Shown piece after piece: positions 53,664 to 55,796 of a stretch of DNA of 55,796 nucleotides. The DNA lies in NCBI GenBank assembly GCA_028684065.1, contig JAQUGO010000012.1, forward strand, positions 1 through 55,796. Direction: 5' to 3'. The notes below the pieces were generated by a model that worked only from the letters and a program-made list of their open reading frames with translations, had not been told where the DNA came from and made no database searches. Origin of the DNA: Sulfurospirillaceae bacterium (GTDB taxonomy: Bacteria; Campylobacterota; Campylobacteria; Campylobacterales; Sulfurospirillaceae). The position numbers and the translations under genes were made by a program. The stretch's first letter is position 1. Each line of letters begins with the position of its first letter.

Positions 53664-55562
53664 ATGATTTTAGAACAATTTGTATCTGAAACATATACAA
53701 TGAGTATTGCGCATCTCTATTTTGATGAAAAAAAACTTGATATTTTCGATGCACTAGCCATTCAACACCCAAATTTTTCTTCATTTGATCTTTCAAACCA
53801 TGAAATGCGTATTCCCAATGCTCAATTTTTATTTATTGAAATAGGTGAAAGTTCTAAAGAAAAACTTAAAGTATTAGTAGGATTACTCAGTAAAAACAAG
53901 CCTATCGCTACCTATATTTTTGCAGAAGATGTTGAAAATAGATTGCTTTTAAAATTTGCTTTGCATTTTGGTATTGTAGATGTGCTTCCCCTTAGAAATG
54001 ATGACGCAGTATGTCATGCTCTCTTTGCTAAAAACGTTAATAAACTTGATACTAAGCTTGATATTCACCAAAAAGTTGAACGTGAACATTTACTGGGTAC
54101 TCTATTTCCTTTTTTTATTTTTACAAACGATCATCTCACTTATGCAAATAATAAAGCCTTGAGCATTTTTGAAACAACTAATTTATCTGAAATTGAAGAG
54201 GGATTATACAGTGAAGCAAATATTATTGAGCTCTTACAAACTACGAATGAAAGGCAAACAAGTATTGTTTTAGAAGATGAAATGGGTCAAAAAATGGTTT
54301 ATATTTGTCATGTAAAGCATTTTGCACACGTAAATCAAAAAATACTTACAATGATGCATTACGATGCTGAGGGACAAAATAAAAATTGTTCATCGGTACT
54401 CAATCGTTTTGACTTTATTGAAAAACTAAAAGACAAACTTGCCCAACAAAGTTTAAGCCATCAAAAACTCTCTTTAATTCTTATCAATATTTCCAATCTC
54501 GATAAGCTTAATAAAACATTCTCAAATACAACACTTTATGAAGCATTTAAAAACTTTTTGATGAAAATTATCCGTTTAAAAGCAGAAAATCAAGATATCG
54601 TACAATGGAGCCCTAATTTATATCTTATTTTATGTGAAGATTTTGATTTTGAACAAACATGTGAACAAACACGCTATATTCAGCAAGAACTTATCAATAC
54701 AACAGCTCAAGAAAAAGTGACCCCAGTGATTCTTTCATCTGCATTAATGCTTCAAAAGATGGATTTAAATGAAGCCATTACCTATATTGAAAAAGTTAAT
54801 ACAAAAAGTATGCTCCATCAAGACATTCAAAAAATTGATTTTTATGAAGTCGAATACCTCGAACATGTCGTGGAAGAAAAAGAGCAAATAGCCTATTTAA
54901 TGCGCAATTGCATCAACAATAAAATCCCCCTCAAACTACTTAATATTTACAAAGGATTATGTATCAATACAAACTCAAGTGTCCTTAAAATCAACGATGA
55001 CTCGTATTATTTGCATTGTGAAAATTTACAAGGTTATGCAATGCAGATTGAAGGTGAAACCGTCATACAAGCACCAAATTTCCCCAAAGATATTAAAGCT
55101 GAAGTTTCTATTGTTGATATTAAAAAAGCCTTTGTTATCCTTAAAAATCTTAATTTTTTGCCTAATAGTGCGAATAGTCGACAACATACTAGAGTTCAAA
55201 CAAGCATTAGAACACCCATTATCTTACGTTGTAAAAATAAAAGTTCATTTCAAGGTGAAGTTTTAGATATCTCGGTCAATTCTATAGCTATGAAACTAAA
55301 CAAGCTTTTGAAAGAAGATATACGTCATCAAATCGTCAAACTAAGTTTTTCTCTACCTTCAGAAGAGAATGAAAATGGCTATGTAGTAATGGATATAGAA
55401 GGAAAAGTGTCCTATTTAGGAAACAATAATGAGCATACAAAAATAGTCGTTATGCTTGGAGCACTACCTAAGCCTTTTGATGAATATTTACTTAAATATA
55501 TGTATACACGCCAAAAAGAGTTAATTTTAGAAATTAGAAGGGCAACAAAAGCTTACAATTAA
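53664..55562 (+). CDS. Degenerate GGDEF plus PilZ-like signalling protein
   Basis: A 632-residue cytoplasmic protein. About 1-130 resembles a receiver-like fold without clear phosphorylation residues; about 145-235 may be a PAS-type domain. About 245-400 follows the GGDEF-domain layout (RFDFIEKLKDKLAQQ, LSLILINISNLDKLNKTF) but lacks a GGDEF sequence, so it should not make cyclic-di-GMP. About 510-620 resembles PilZ: RQHTRVQTS is a near match to RxxxR, while DISVNSIAM stands for DxSxxG with the Gly replaced. Domain calls are from pattern only. It is transcribed alone. Confidence 0.68.
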   Translation: MILEQFVSETYTMSIAHLYFDEKKLDIFDALAIQHPNFSSFDLSNHEMRIPNAQFLFIEIGESSKEKLKVLVGLLSKNKPIATYIFAEDVENRLLLKFALHFGIVDVLPLRNDDAVCHALFAKNVNKLDTKLDIHQKVEREHLLGTLFPFFIFTNDHLTYANNKALSIFETTNLSEIEEGLYSEANIIELLQTTNERQTSIVLEDEMGQKMVYICHVKHFAHVNQKILTMMHYDAEGQNKNCSSVLNRFDFIEKLKDKLAQQSLSHQKLSLILINISNLDKLNKTFSNTTLYEAFKNFLMKIIRLKAENQDIVQWSPNLYLILCEDFDFEQTCEQTRYIQQELINTTAQEKVTPVILSSALMLQKMDLNEAITYIEKVNTKSMLHQDIQKIDFYEVEYLEHVVEEKEQIAYLMRNCINNKIPLKLLNIYKGLCINTNSSVLKINDDSYYLHCENLQGYAMQIEGETVIQAPNFPKDIKAEVSIVDIKKAFVILKNLNFLPNSANSRQHTRVQTSIRTPIILRCKNKSSFQGEVLDISVNSIAMKLNKLLKEDIRHQIVKLSFSLPSEENENGYVVMDIEGKVSYLGNNNEHTKIVVMLGALPKPFDEYLLKYMYTRQKELILEIRRATKAYN

Positions 55563-55572
55563 TGCCCTTCTA
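55535..55572. terminator. Bidirectional hairpin between the PilZ-like gene and fumarase gene
   Basis: TAGAAGGGCA (55535-55544) and TGCCCTTCTA (55563-55572) are perfect 10-base arms around an 18-base loop that contains the stop of the PilZ-like gene. It lies between convergent genes; T runs are poor. Confidence 0.6.
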
Positions 55573-55582
55573 TAAACACATA

Positions 55583-55796
55583 TTAGGCGAAGACCTCGTA
55601 CTGAGCACGACCAATTTTATAAAGGTCAGCACCAAAGGTGTCATTGATAACGGTCAATGGAAAATCAACCACTTCAAGTCTGCGTATTGCCTCAGGTCCT
55701 AATTCTGGATAAGCAATGACTTCAGCACTTTTTATCTGTCGTGCCAAGAGTGCTCCTGCACCTCCTGTCGCTCCAAAGTAAATCGCTTTCGATTGA
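55583..55796 (-). CDS. Fumarate hydratase class I, beta-domain C-terminal end (partial)
   Basis: The last 70 codons of a minus-strand gene that continues beyond the window. The peptide IYFGATGGAGALLARQIKSA, then VIAYPELGPEAIRRLEVVDFP and VINDTFGADLYKIG matches the C-terminal (beta) domain of iron-sulfur class I fumarases and tartrate dehydratases. Fumarase, in the TCA cycle with AcnB, is the more likely identity. Whether it is a separate beta subunit or one long chain cannot be seen here. Confidence 0.85.
   Translation of the reverse strand, partial: QSKAIYFGATGGAGALLARQIKSAEVIAYPELGPEAIRRLEVVDFPLTVINDTFGADLYKIGRAQYEVFA

Overview
The window is an AT-rich chromosomal segment (roughly one third G+C by eye) from a member of the Campylobacterota (Epsilonproteobacteria). 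The gene content suggests a free-living, Sulfurospirillum-like relative of Campylobacter, but the genus is inference. Pointers are the block aspC-cysE-speA-hisS-tmk-coaD-ubiX-flgA, which I remember in the same order in Campylobacter jejuni, the pdxA-pdxJ pair, ilvB-ilvN-lpxD, three chemoreceptors with nearly identical signalling tips, and many promoters of the type TGnTATAAT without an obvious -35 box. The segment is densely coded. I see no IS element, prophage, CRISPR array or region of foreign base composition.

Layout. 1-7.7 kb: end of acnB, an SlyD-like prolyl isomerase, tRNA-Pro, a B12-binding radical SAM protein, a DUF445 membrane protein, a TrmA-like tRNA methyltransferase with an extra cysteine cluster, a chemoreceptor with almost no extracytoplasmic part, a CoA-binding protein, threonine dehydratase and a small anchored protein. 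7.7-12.9 kb: a general L-amino-acid ABC transporter (aapJQMP) and a RarD-like permease. 12.9-25.2 kb: class II DAHP synthase, a CheX-like protein, a short ABC ATPase coupled to proA, a flavin oxidoreductase, a 956-residue coiled-coil protein, then a tightly overlapping run (TrmN6-like methyltransferase, YkgJ-like cysteine-cluster protein, TPR lipoprotein, trpC, HIT protein, tRNA 2-selenouridine synthase). 25.3-31.4 kb: an HBM-type chemoreceptor, a nickel/cobalt ECF transporter behind an elaborate inverted-repeat control region, and pdxA-pdxJ.

31.5-36.8 kb holds the most distinctive cluster. It encodes a Tat-targeted sulfide:quinone-oxidoreductase-like flavoprotein with the two cysteine motifs of type II enzymes, a monohaem cytochrome c lipoprotein, and a cytochrome b561-type membrane protein fused to a dihaem cytochrome c (DHC) domain. 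Together these look like a periplasmic sulfide-linked electron-transfer module. 36.9-41.6 kb: ilvB-ilvN-lpxD, a small unknown protein and a GltD-like oxidoreductase. 41.7-49.3 kb: the conserved housekeeping block ending in flgA and tRNA-Gly. 49.3-55.8 kb: a third chemoreceptor, moeA, murA, a degenerate GGDEF plus PilZ-like protein, and the end of a class I fumarase gene.

Among noncoding signals, the palindrome TTTACATGTAAA (core TTACATGTAA) recurs far more often than base composition predicts. Three copies overlap or abut Shine-Dalgarno sequences, and one lies with a partner copy inside a bidirectional terminator. The tRNA-Gly promoter is built into the terminator of the upstream chemoreceptor gene, and flgA directly after that tRNA has no standard start codon.
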